This document shows, piece after piece, positions 6,840 through 13,304 of a stretch of 13,936 bases of DNA. How positions within the stretch are numbered: the first letter of the stretch is position 1; each line of letters starts with the position of its first letter. Made by a program: the position numbers and the translations under genes. The notes below the pieces were generated by a model, which was given only the letters and a program-made list of their open reading frames with translations, searched no databases and was not told the origin of the DNA. The stretch comes from Oscillospiraceae bacterium (GTDB lineage Bacteria; Bacillota; Clostridia; Oscillospirales; Ruminococcaceae), in NCBI GenBank assembly GCA_020024475.1, contig JAHHTS010000055.1, positions 1 to 13,936 on the forward strand. The letters run 5' to 3'.

Positions 6840-7730
6840 ATGCGATACCTTTCAGTTACTGAAATAGCCAAAAAATGGAATGTATCTGAACGTAGTGTTA
6901 GAAATTACTGTGCTCAAGGACGAGTAAACGGAGCATTTCTTGCCGGCAAGATTTGGAACATTCCTGAAAATGCGGAAAAACCGGAGCGCTCCAACAAGAA
7001 GAAAGAACAGCCGATTACATTGCTTGATATTATGCAAGAGCAGAAGGTCAGCAAATATTCCGGTGGTATTTACCATAAGACGCAGATTGATTTAACATAT
7101 AACTCCAATCATATCGAAGGAAGTCACCTGACTCACGATCAGACCAGATATATCTTTGAAACCAACACTATTGGTGTAGAAAAAGAAGTGCTGAATGTGG
7201 ACGACGTGATTGAAACAGCAAATCACTTCAGTTGTACTGATATGATTATTGATAATGCAAAAGCGACACTGACAGAAAAGTTTATCAAGGAACTTCATCT
7301 GATCCTGAAAAATGGTACTAGTGATTCCAGAAAAGATTGGTTCGCTGTGGGTGACTATAAAAAGATGCCCAATGAAGCTGGTGGTATGGATACCGCACTT
7401 CCGGAATAAGTTGCCGATAAAATGAAAGCTCTGCTGACAGAGTACAACGGAAAAGAAGAAAAAATTTTCGAGAATACTCTGGACTTCCATGTAAAGTTTG
7501 AACATATTCATCCGTTCCAGGACGGTAATGGTCGTGTTGGCATATTGATTATGTTTAAGGAATGTCTGAAATACAATATCGTTCCGTTCATTATCGAGGA
7601 TAATCTGAAGATGTTCTATTATCGTGGATTGAAAGAATGGAACAATGAGAAGGGATACCTGACAGATACCTGTTTGACAGCACAGGATAAATATAAGGCG
7701 TACTTGGATTATTTTAGAATTGCTTATTAA
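6840..7730 (+). pseudogene. HTH-Fic protein (class II AMPylase type) with one internal stop
   Basis: The frame has 296 codon positions from ATG 6840 (ribosome site GGAGAG) and is intact except for TAA at 7407-7409. Residues 1-42 are an excisionase-like HTH (YLSVTEIAKKWNVSERSVRN). Residues 89-94, SNHIEG, match the inhibitory (S/T)xxxE(G/N) helix that in class II Fic proteins blocks ATP. Residues 224-235 are the Fic loop, HPFQDGNGRVGI. Fic proteins usually transfer AMP to hydroxyl groups of target proteins. The last residue of HPFxxGNGRxxR should be Arg but is Ile235, which weakens ATP phosphate binding. The stop replaces codon 190, where GAA is likely (PEEVADK). Start at 6840 is preferred over upstream in-frame codons because only it has a ribosome site. 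Confidence 0.8.
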
Positions 7731-7769
7731 GACAGTAGATTTATAAAACACTAAGATAGCATATTTTAT

Positions 7770-7798
7770 TTGAAATAAATGTATAGATCACATATACT
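7770..7798 (+). promoter_or_regulatory. Promoter upstream of the HTH remnant and cysteine desulfurase
   Basis: TTGAAA (7770-7775) and TATACT (7793-7798) with a 17-base spacer. It has the same architecture and -10 box as the promoter of the Fic gene. Confidence 0.6.
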
Positions 7799-7805
7799 TT
7801 ATAAA

Positions 7806-7931
7806 ATGTAATATTTATCTATAAGTCAAATAGCAGAAAAATTTGGTGTATCAAGAAATCGAGTTCAAGTGTAGTATTCGGAAAATAGAATACAAGGTAC
7901 AGTTAGAACTGGTTTTGAGTTAATTTCATAA
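7806..7931 (+). pseudogene. Eroded excisionase-like HTH module
   Basis: From ATG 7806 the frame is immediately stopped by TAA, then reads YLSISQIAEKFGVSRNRVQV, TAG, YSENRIQGTVRTGFELIS, and stops at 7929-7931. It aligns with the first 40 residues of the HTH-Fic protein (YLSVTEIAKKWNVSERSVRN ... GRVNGAFLAGKIW). A DNA-binding module of the same family thus once stood 45 bases before the cysteine desulfurase and probably regulated it or bound the DNA of the element. Two stops make it dead. No ribosome site is evident. Confidence 0.55.
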
Positions 7932-7978
7932 AAAACTTAGATGATTTACTCAATCTTGTTCTGGAGGTGTAATTGGTA

Positions 7979-9127
7979 ATGGTATATCTTGACTACAATT
8001 CGACTACACCTATTGATGAACGTGTTCTTGAAGAAATGATTAAAGTGTATAAAAATATCGCTGGTAACGCTGATAGCAGAACTCATATTTTTGGAGATGA
8101 AGCAAGAAAAGTCGTTGAGAAAGCTAGAAGTGATGTAGCTGCCTTGCTTAATATAAATAAAGATGAGGTGTTTTTTACTAGTGGTGCAACAGAAAGTAAT
8201 AATACCGCTATTCAAGGTTTAAAAGAGTATGCTGACAAAACTGATAGGAAACATATTATTACTTCATCTATAGAACATAAAGCTATATTAGAAATATGTA
8301 AGGCTATGGAAAAAAACGGATTTGAGATATCCTATGTAAATCCTCAAATTGATGGTCGAATATTATTTGATGATGTTAAAAAACTTATTAGAGATGATAT
8401 GTTGATTGTCAGCATAATGCATGTTAACAATGAGACAGGTATAATTCAACCAGTAAAAGAAATTGGAGATTATCTTGCAGATAAAGAAGTTTTTTTTCAT
8501 ATAGATGCTACGCAAAGTTTTGGAAAATTAGTGGATGAATTGAAAGAAATAAAATATGATATGCTTTCCATGAGTGCGCATAAGATAAATGGTCCACAAG
8601 GAATTGGTGCTTTGATTCTTAGAAAAAAACGTTATAAGCTCCCTCCGGTAAAAGGAATAATGTACGGAGGACAGCAAGAGCACAGAATACGCCCGGGAAC
8701 TATTCCGGTAGCTTTGGTTGCGGGACTTGGTTCTGCTTGTTCATTTGCGTTATTAGAATACAAAGCAAATTTAGAAAAATGTGAAGCTATAAAAAAAGTA
8801 TTATTGGATGAATTAGAAACAACAAATATTGAATATGAAATAAACGGTAATCCAGAATATTGTGTGCCGAATACTCTAAATATTTGTTTTAATGGTGTTT
8901 CTTCTGAAGCGTTGATGATTTCAACAAAACAGTATTGTGGAATTTCAAATGGTTCAGCATGTAATTCTAGGTCATATAAGCCAAGTTATGTTCTACTGGC
9001 AATGGGTTTGCCAGTTGAAAGAATAGAGAACTCTGTACGCATTAGCTGGGGTGCAAAATCCAATGTAAAAGAAGTTAAAGACTCCTTTATCAAGTTGTTG
9101 ACTGTAGCTCAACGATTAAAACTTTAA
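7979..9127 (+). CDS. Cysteine desulfurase, DndA-like (NifS/IscS family)
   Basis: A PLP-dependent class V aminotransferase-fold enzyme that takes sulfur from L-cysteine as a persulfide. With ATG 7979 as start it has 382 residues. GGAGGTG (7963-7969) is nine bases before this ATG but only three before the in-frame TTG 7973. Key residues are FTSGATESNNT (about 66-76), SIEHK (His100), HIDATQSFGK (Asp176), SAHKINGPQG (PLP Lys202) and SNGSACNSRSYKPS (catalytic Cys328). The NADSRTHIFGDEA segment and the short SACNS loop recall DndA, which supplies sulfur for DNA phosphorothioation. No dndB, C, D or E lies in the window, nor an IscU scaffold, so the partner is unknown. A general NifS role remains possible. 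Confidence 0.85.
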   Translation: MVYLDYNSTTPIDERVLEEMIKVYKNIAGNADSRTHIFGDEARKVVEKARSDVAALLNINKDEVFFTSGATESNNTAIQGLKEYADKTDRKHIITSSIEHKAILEICKAMEKNGFEISYVNPQIDGRILFDDVKKLIRDDMLIVSIMHVNNETGIIQPVKEIGDYLADKEVFFHIDATQSFGKLVDELKEIKYDMLSMSAHKINGPQGIGALILRKKRYKLPPVKGIMYGGQQEHRIRPGTIPVALVAGLGSACSFALLEYKANLEKCEAIKKVLLDELETTNIEYEINGNPEYCVPNTLNICFNGVSSEALMISTKQYCGISNGSACNSRSYKPSYVLLAMGLPVERIENSVRISWGAKSNVKEVKDSFIKLLTVAQRLKL

Positions 9128-9214
9128 TTTGTATTTGTAAACACATATGTTTTTGAATCTCATTGATAATAAAATCCTTTTAAAGTATACTAAATATTAT
9201 TAAATATAACATAG

Positions 9215-9256
9215 ACCCACAGACGGAATATAAACTTCGTTTGTGGGTTTCTTTAT
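9215..9256 (+). terminator. Terminator of the cysteine desulfurase unit
   Basis: ACCCACAGACG pairs with CGTTTGTGGGT (one G-T pair) around a short loop, followed by TTCTTTATT. The 88 bases between the stop codon and this hairpin are AT-rich and hold no gene. Confidence 0.85.
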
Positions 9257-9356
9257 TATTAATCCATTTGTTAGATAAAATTTTAAAGATTTTTTTCAAA
9301 ATATATAACTAATACATTAAAATATATTCACTAAGAAAATGTATGGATGTAATTAC

Positions 9357-9738
9357 ATGCAAGATATAGCGGGTTATACTGAAATATATGTAGAAATAGA
9401 TTTTGTTAAAGTTGGACGTCGTATTAAAAAATTACGAAAACTAAGATGATTAACGAAAAATGATCATGCATCTATATGTGAATGATCGAGTAATTATCTA
9501 AGTGCGATAGAAAATGGAACTAATAATCCATCACTTGAGATGAGGATGTAGATTAGAATAGCACTTGATAAAAACGTAGATTCTTTTCTCATGGACTCAT
9601 TAAATGTAAAATATAGCATTTTTAATTGATGATCAAATTATGGAAAGACTGAATAAGTGTGATATAAAAATATTACAACTTATTGTTTCATTCATAGATG
9701 AGACACAAGAATATAAATCAAATGTAATTGAGGAGTAA
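9357..9738 (+). pseudogene. XRE-family regulator, stops and a frameshift
   Basis: The reading is EIDFVKVGRRIKKLRKLR, TGA, LTKNDHASICE, TGA, SSNYLSAIENGTNNPSLEM, TAG, IRIALDKNVDSFLMDSLN. A frameshift near 9620 leads to FLIDDQIMERLNKCDIKILQ and the end VIEE at TAA 9736-9738. Restored, it is a CI-type repressor of about 115 residues with the usual NYLSAIENGTNNPSLE recognition helix region. The original codons were probably GGA (Gly) and TGT or TGC (Cys). Its binding site and partner cannot be named. A later XRE gene at 10730 is a different protein. Confidence 0.7.
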
Positions 9739-9761
9739 AAAATAAAAATAGCTAAATTTTT

Positions 9762-10261
9762 ATGAGATAAATATTAACTATTTTATTAGTAATTCTTATT
9801 GTTATTTTAATTACAAGTGATCTTTGTATGGGTGGTAAAAATAATGACGGAGAGCTAAACTTTTACAACATATAAGCATATGAAAACCTAAAGCTATACT
9901 CAAAAATAAATTATACAGTCAATGCATATAGTTTGCGTGTGGAAGATTTTATGATATATATTGTTATTCCACTGGATAGCTGATGATAGCTGGGATTGTG
10001 TTGGTGAGCTTATTGCCAATCACCTTGATAAATGGATAAAATCAGAGATTATGACACTAAACTGTGTTTTTTAGAAATAGTCTCAATCGTGTAGGAATTG
10101 TTACATAGGTTAATGGCAATATTCTTACAATTCAAGAAGGCAATCTCGATGGTAAAACCAACATCTTTCAAGACGCATTAACCGATGTGCATACAATAAA
10201 TAATATTACACTAGAAAAACTTTCTGAAAAGAAAAATGGTGTTAAATTCACGGTAAATTAA
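9762..10261 (+). pseudogene. Unrecognised membrane-anchored or secreted protein, heavily decayed
   Basis: From ATG 9762 the frame reads MR, TAA, ILTILLVILIVILITSDLCM (a signal or membrane segment), GGKNNDGELNFYNI, TAA, then NLKLYSKINYTVNAYSLRVE and later WDCVGELIANHLDKWIKSE. After frameshifts it ends with GNILTIQEGNLDGKTNIFQD, ALTDVHTINNIT, KNGVKFTVN and TAA 10259-10261. I do not recognise the family. Lipobox geometry around C is poor, so a simple membrane anchor is as likely as a lipoprotein. It starts 24 bases after the XRE remnant and was perhaps in one operon with it. Confidence 0.45.
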
Positions 10262-10475
10262 ATATATAACAGTTTTATTGTAACCATAAATATAGCCTAT
10301 ATTTCTGTCAATACTTTAAATAATAAATGTTTTACTGCAATTGTATATAACTAAAGAAAATATATTAGTTGAAGAAAAAATATAAAATCGATAAGTTATA
10401 CTAAACGCAATATCATTGGAAAGTTCTTAATAATATTATAAAGCATAAATAATGCACAAATAGCCGTAATAATAT
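10262..10475. other. Gene-free AT-rich spacer with an 8-1-8 palindrome
   Basis: No ORF, promoter or RNA gene that I can support. It contains the perfect inverted repeat AAATATAG-C-CTATATTT at 10288-10304, 27 bases after a decayed gene. The repeat has no T run behind it, so it is not a convincing terminator. Confidence 0.35.
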
Positions 10476-10497
10476 ACGAGGGCTATTCCTCGTTTTT
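10476..10497 (+). terminator. Short terminator overlapping the end of the 52-residue gene
   Basis: ACGAGG (10476-10481) and CCTCGT (10488-10493) with a 6-base loop, followed by a T run, act on the plus strand. The hairpin overlaps the stop codon of the minus-strand gene and may shield it from upstream readthrough. On the minus strand a different pairing (AATAGCC/GGCTATT, 10459-10487) is possible but lacks a good T run. Confidence 0.5.
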
Positions 10498-10641
10498 ATC
10501 ATATTTATTAATTATGGTTAAATTTATTAGTTCTGACTCAATATACATTTGTTCTACTTGTTTTTGTATATCTTGTAACTCTTCAATAGTTTTACTTATT
10601 TGATTAAATAATATATAGTACATAGATTTATAATCTGACAT
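10483..10641 (-). CDS. 52-residue acidic helical protein, divergent from the XRE repressor
   Basis: Minus strand from ATG at 10641 to TAG at 10483-10485. It begins MSDYKSMYYILFNQISKTIE, continues through ELQDIQKQVEQMYIES and ends NKYDKNEE. It is predicted mostly helical, with a heptad-like middle and no membrane segment. AGGTGA lies five bases before ATG. The XRE gene opposite has the same AGGTGATA-x-TATG leader, which argues for paired, co-evolved expression. Short proteins of this look beside XRE regulators recur in Firmicute phages and integrative elements, by memory; their role is unknown to me. It might be an antirepressor or a Cro-like partner, but nothing in the sequence proves it. Confidence 0.65.
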   Translation of the reverse strand: MSDYKSMYYILFNQISKTIEELQDIQKQVEQMYIESELINLTIINKYDKNEE

Positions 10642-10662
10642 AGTATCACCTCTATTATTTAA

Positions 10663-10679
10663 TAGGACATATAGTCCTA
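10663..10679. promoter_or_regulatory. Operator-like palindrome 1 of the divergent switch
   Basis: TAGGAC-ATATA-GTCCTA, perfect 6-bp arms. It lies 22 bases before the start of the 52-residue gene, in what would be the spacer of its minus-strand promoter (TTGATT about 17 bases before an ATTAAA-like box). Confidence 0.65.
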
Positions 10680-10687
10680 AAAATCAA

Positions 10688-10704
10688 TATGACATATTGT
10701 CCTA
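10688..10704. promoter_or_regulatory. Operator-like palindrome 2 of the divergent switch
   Basis: TATGAC-ATATT-GTCCTA, five of six arm positions match palindrome 1. The centres are 25 bases apart. It lies just upstream of a perfect TATAAT (10708-10713), the likely -10 box of the XRE gene, so a bound repressor would touch both promoters. Confidence 0.65.
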
Positions 10705-10729
10705 CAATATAATATTTTTAGGTGATAGT

Positions 10730-10942
10730 ATGAAAACAAGAATAAAAGATTTAAGAGAAGACCACGATTGGACACAAAAACAAGTAGCAAATATTATTAT
10801 GTGTGACCAATCGCTATATTCAAAATATGAACGAGATGAAAGAACAATACCTATAGATATAATTGTTAAACTTGCAAAATTTTATAATGTATCAACAGAC
10901 TATATTTTGAAATTGACAGACAATCCAATACCATATAAATAA
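10730..10942 (+). CDS. XRE/CI-type repressor of the divergent switch
   Basis: A 70-residue protein consisting of a Cro/CI helix-turn-helix: RIKDLREDHDWTQKQVANII, recognition region CDQSLYSKYERDERTIP, and the closing LAKFYNVSTDYILKLTDN that is very typical of Firmicute phage and element repressors. No C-terminal cleavage or sensor domain is present. ATG 10730 with AGGTGA is chosen over an in-frame TTG at 10697, because the latter lies inside palindrome 2. It is expected to bind the two TAGGAC/GTCCTA palindromes and control itself and the divergent 52-residue gene. It is intact, unlike the XRE remnant at 9357. Confidence 0.85.
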   Translation: MKTRIKDLREDHDWTQKQVANIIMCDQSLYSKYERDERTIPIDIIVKLAKFYNVSTDYILKLTDNPIPYK

Positions 10943-11038
10943 AACAGAAGTAATCCAAAATAAACTAGCAGATATAAAATACTCCATATAGTTAATACAA
11001 TAAGTATAAAAGCATTAATAGACAAAATAAAATTTTTA

Positions 11039-11248
11039 AGAATTCCCATTAATATCAAAAGTGAAGTCCGCACCTTTATTAGAGAGATTCGGCAGTATGC
11101 TACCCTTCAGGAGTTGGATTAAACAGTGCTGAACCGCCTGATTAGCAAAATTCTGGTCGGTGAAGTCAAGAAAGTGGATGGACAGAAGGTGCAGGAGGTC
11201 AGGATTGTTTATAATTTTGTGGGGGAAATCCAGGTAGCAACCAAATAA
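11039..11248 (+). pseudogene. C-terminal tail of a serine site-specific recombinase (DUF4368-like)
   Basis: The frame reads IPINIKSEVRTFIREIRQYA, TLQELD, TAA at 11120-11122, then TVLNRLISKILVGEVKKVDG, QKVQEVRIVYNFVGEIQVAT, K, stop. This is the end of the large serine recombinases of Tn4451/Tn1549-type elements (LNRLI-I-VG, RIVY-FVG). Everything before it, including the catalytic serine domain, is lost. In such elements the recombinase gene lies near the element end, so an attachment site is expected close downstream. The 96 bases between the XRE gene and this remnant hold nothing I can support. Confidence 0.75.
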
Positions 11249-11251
11249 CTG

Positions 11252-11281
11252 CATGATAGCTCTTCTCTTATATAGGGAGAG
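11252..11281. repeat. Hairpin resembling the terminator after the CHAT gene
   Basis: CATGATAGC followed by CTCTTCTCTTA and GGGAGAGGCTG forms an imperfect stem without a T run. The same order of words (CATGATAGC, CCTTCTCTTA, GAGGAGGGTTG) occurs at 12389-12427 after the CHAT gene, with a 7-base insertion. The two copies flank that gene. Confidence 0.45.
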
Positions 11282-11333
11282 GCTGCTGAAACAGATGATG
11301 AAATACAAAAATTCGAGGAGATGATAAGATATT

Positions 11334-12386
11334 ATGCCGATGATTGATACATACAGAAATAATGTTTCTCGTAAGCGTATAGAGCTTTCTAAGCTATCCA
11401 ATGATAGAGCAAAAGAAAGTGCTAAGAAAGCACAACAGAAACAGAAAATTGTGTCTGCAAATAGTTCGATAAATCGGACGAATTCACAGTCAATTATCCG
11501 GTCAAAAATGTCAGAAATTGAAAGAGCAGAAAAGGAAATTGCTTCTATTGATAAGAAAATCGCAGATTTAGATAAAAAGATTGCTCAAAAAGAAACGGAA
11601 ATTGCCAATGAGGAAAAGAAAGTTCGTGCTGAGGAGGATAAGATCCGGAAGAAGCAAGAGCAAGAGGATAAGAAACGACAAAAAGAAAATGAAAGGACTC
11701 TAAAAGAAATCAATCAAGCAATTTCCGTTCAACAGAGAATGCAATTTAATATGAAAAAAGATATTGAGCAGTTAAAAGCGGTGCCAGAAAAAATAATAGT
11801 ATTGTTTTTTGCAACAAATCCGAAAGGTACTTCCCAACTTCGTTTGGATGAGGAAGCCCGAACTATTCAGGAAATGATTCGTAAATCTGAACACAGAGAT
11901 TCAATTTCTTTTGAAACTCGATGGGCAGTTCGGCCTTTAGATATTTTGCAGGCAATCAATGAAATAAACCCAGATGTTGTCCATTTTAGCGGACACGGGG
12001 CTGATACAGGAGAACTTGTTTTAGAGAATACAGACGGTTCGGCAAAACTTGTTACAAAAGAAGCTATAACGCAAACAATTATGGCTTCTTCTGACAAAAT
12101 CCATTTGTTGTTCTTCAATGCATGCTTTTCCTATGAACAGGCACAGGAAGTTATTAGCCATGTGGATGCAGCTATTGGTATGATTACTTCTATAAGTGAT
12201 AAAGCAGCCTGTACATTTGCAGCTCAATTTTACTCATCGTTGGGATTTGGATTTTCTGTAAAAAAAGCATTTGACCAAGCAAAAGGTGTTATGATGCTTG
12301 AATCACCAGAAGAAGCAAATACGCCTATATTGTATACAAGAGATGGGATAGAACCTGACAATCTTTTTATTGTAAATCCAAATTAA
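11334..12386 (+). CDS. Coiled-coil CHAT-domain protease (caspase-like), likely defence effector
   Basis: A 350-residue protein. Residues 1-150 are a charged coiled coil (IERAEKEIASIDKKIADLDK and following). Residues 152-345 are a CHAT domain, a caspase-fold cysteine protease: VLFFATNPKGTSQLRLDEEA opens it, DVVHFSGHG holds the catalytic His221 and LLFFNACFS the catalytic Cys264. CHAT proteases in bacteria are activated by a sensor and cut partner proteins, in several known cases gasdermins or defence factors. Neither sensor nor substrate lies in the window. From memory, similar lysine-rich N-terminal coiled coils occur ahead of TIR domains in bacterial effectors. GAGGAG is 13 bases before ATG 11334; ATG 11340 is an alternative. 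It sits after a recombinase tail and before a T4CP tail, and is intact. Confidence 0.85.
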   Translation: MPMIDTYRNNVSRKRIELSKLSNDRAKESAKKAQQKQKIVSANSSINRTNSQSIIRSKMSEIERAEKEIASIDKKIADLDKKIAQKETEIANEEKKVRAEEDKIRKKQEQEDKKRQKENERTLKEINQAISVQQRMQFNMKKDIEQLKAVPEKIIVLFFATNPKGTSQLRLDEEARTIQEMIRKSEHRDSISFETRWAVRPLDILQAINEINPDVVHFSGHGADTGELVLENTDGSAKLVTKEAITQTIMASSDKIHLLFFNACFSYEQAQEVISHVDAAIGMITSISDKAACTFAAQFYSSLGFGFSVKKAFDQAKGVMMLESPEEANTPILYTRDGIEPDNLFIVNPN

Positions 12387-12387
12387 A

Positions 12388-12434
12388 TCATGATAGCATA
12401 TAGCCCTTCTCTTAACTGAGGAGGGTTGTTTTTT
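12388..12434 (+). terminator. Terminator after the CHAT gene
   Basis: AGCCCTTCTC (12403-12412) pairs with GAGGAGGGTT (12419-12428) using two G-U pairs, followed by a run of seven T residues. The preceding CATGATAGC word is shared with the hairpin at 11252. Confidence 0.75.
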
Positions 12435-12460
12435 TACCCATTTTTAAACTCATCACTTGA

Positions 12461-12694
12461 CATTGTGGCAAAGAATTAATGAGCCAAGATGAAATTACTG
12501 TTATGGATGGAAGTAAGTGTATATTTCAATTAAGAGGAGTAAGACCATTCTTATCAGATAAATTTAATATTACTAAACATAAAAATTATAAGTTAGTCGA
12601 AGATTATGATAAGAAAAATGTATTTAATATTGAAAAACATATCAAGGAAAGAGAAAAGGTTAAGTTAAATAAAAATTATGTGGTTGTAGTATGA
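12461..12694 (+). pseudogene. C-terminal tail of a VirD4/TraG-type coupling protein
   Basis: The frame reads GKELMSQDEITVMDG, KCIFQLRGVRPFLSDKFNIT, KHKNYKLVEDYDKKNVFNIE and ends NKNYVVVV with TGA 12692-12694. VMDG-KCI-Q-RGVRPF-S-K-ITKH-NYK is the end of the type IV coupling proteins of clostridial conjugative elements, which bring the relaxase-DNA complex to the secretion channel. The Walker motifs and the transmembrane N-terminus are missing. The ATG at 12479 is only an internal Met, and no ribosome site lies before it. Confidence 0.7.
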
Positions 12695-12783
12695 CGATAG
12701 CTTATTATATTTTTTATAGTAGTAAGTTTGTCTTATATAATTTAATCAAAAATAGTGAGGAATTGATATTGGAGGATATAATT

Positions 12784-13278
12784 ATGGGTTTGTTTGAAAA
12801 TATTTTAAAAGGCTCATCTTCTTTTGGTGGGGATAATATTGCTTGTCATTGTGATGGATTTCATTCTATTTTAAACCAGCAAGATGGGTTTAATGCTGAT
12901 GGTGGTATTTGGATATGCATAGAATATGGTTATGTAAATTATGTAAACTCAGATAATGTTTATGAAAGTGGTGAAGATTGTCAAAAAGTCATGGGAATTC
13001 CAAGATGTCTTAGTTATGGTGGTATGGTTCGAGGTGATGCACCATATGCAACATATTTGTTTAATTGTCTATCATGTAGCAAATGTTTATACCTTGAAGA
13101 TGGCAAGTTGATTAGCTATTTTGATATAAGAAGAAACGACAATGGTAGAATATGCTCAAATTGTGGGCAGTCATTAAGTGGAGGAGGATATACTGCCCCA
13201 TGGAAAAATTGAAATAATCCAGATGAGTATATTAAATGTCTTCATTGCGGATACGTAAAATTTGAGTGGGATGACTAA
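12784..13278 (+). pseudogene. Unrecognised zinc-ribbon protein split by TGA
   Basis: ATG 12784 follows GGAGG (12771-12775). The frame reads MGLFENILKGSSSFGGDN to TAPWKN, meets TGA at 13210-13212 (codon 143), and continues in frame as NNPDEYIKCLHCGYVKFEWD to TAA 13276-13278, 164 codons in all. Pairs C124-x2-C127 (CSNCG) before and C152-x2-C155 (CLHCG) after the stop would form one zinc ribbon, so the whole frame was one gene. C21/C23 and C95-x2-C98-x2-C101 are further possible metal ligands. TGG (Trp) to TGA is the likely change. An upstream ATG at 12691 overlaps the previous stop but has no ribosome site. I do not recognise the family. Confidence 0.65.
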
Positions 13279-13304
13279 ATTTAATTTTTAGAGGGATATT
13301 GAAT

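Noticed and set aside
7092..7751. Long minus-strand ORF of 219 residues opposite the Fic gene
   Set aside because: The composition is that of an antisense shadow, and the plus strand carries the HTH and Fic motifs in frame.
10697..10729. N-terminal extension of the XRE repressor from TTG 10697
   Set aside because: The TTG lies inside a palindrome and ahead of the -10 box. ATG 10730 has the ribosome site and gives the normal family length.
12691..12783. Start of the zinc-ribbon gene at ATG 12691 overlapping the previous stop
   Set aside because: No ribosome site before it, and the extra 31 residues look like translated spacer. GGAGG before ATG 12784 fixes the start.
585..13212. Alternative genetic code in which a stop codon is read as an amino acid
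   Set aside because: TAA, TAG and TGA all interrupt frames, and intact genes end at ordinary stops. Frameshifts are also present, so decay is the simpler explanation.
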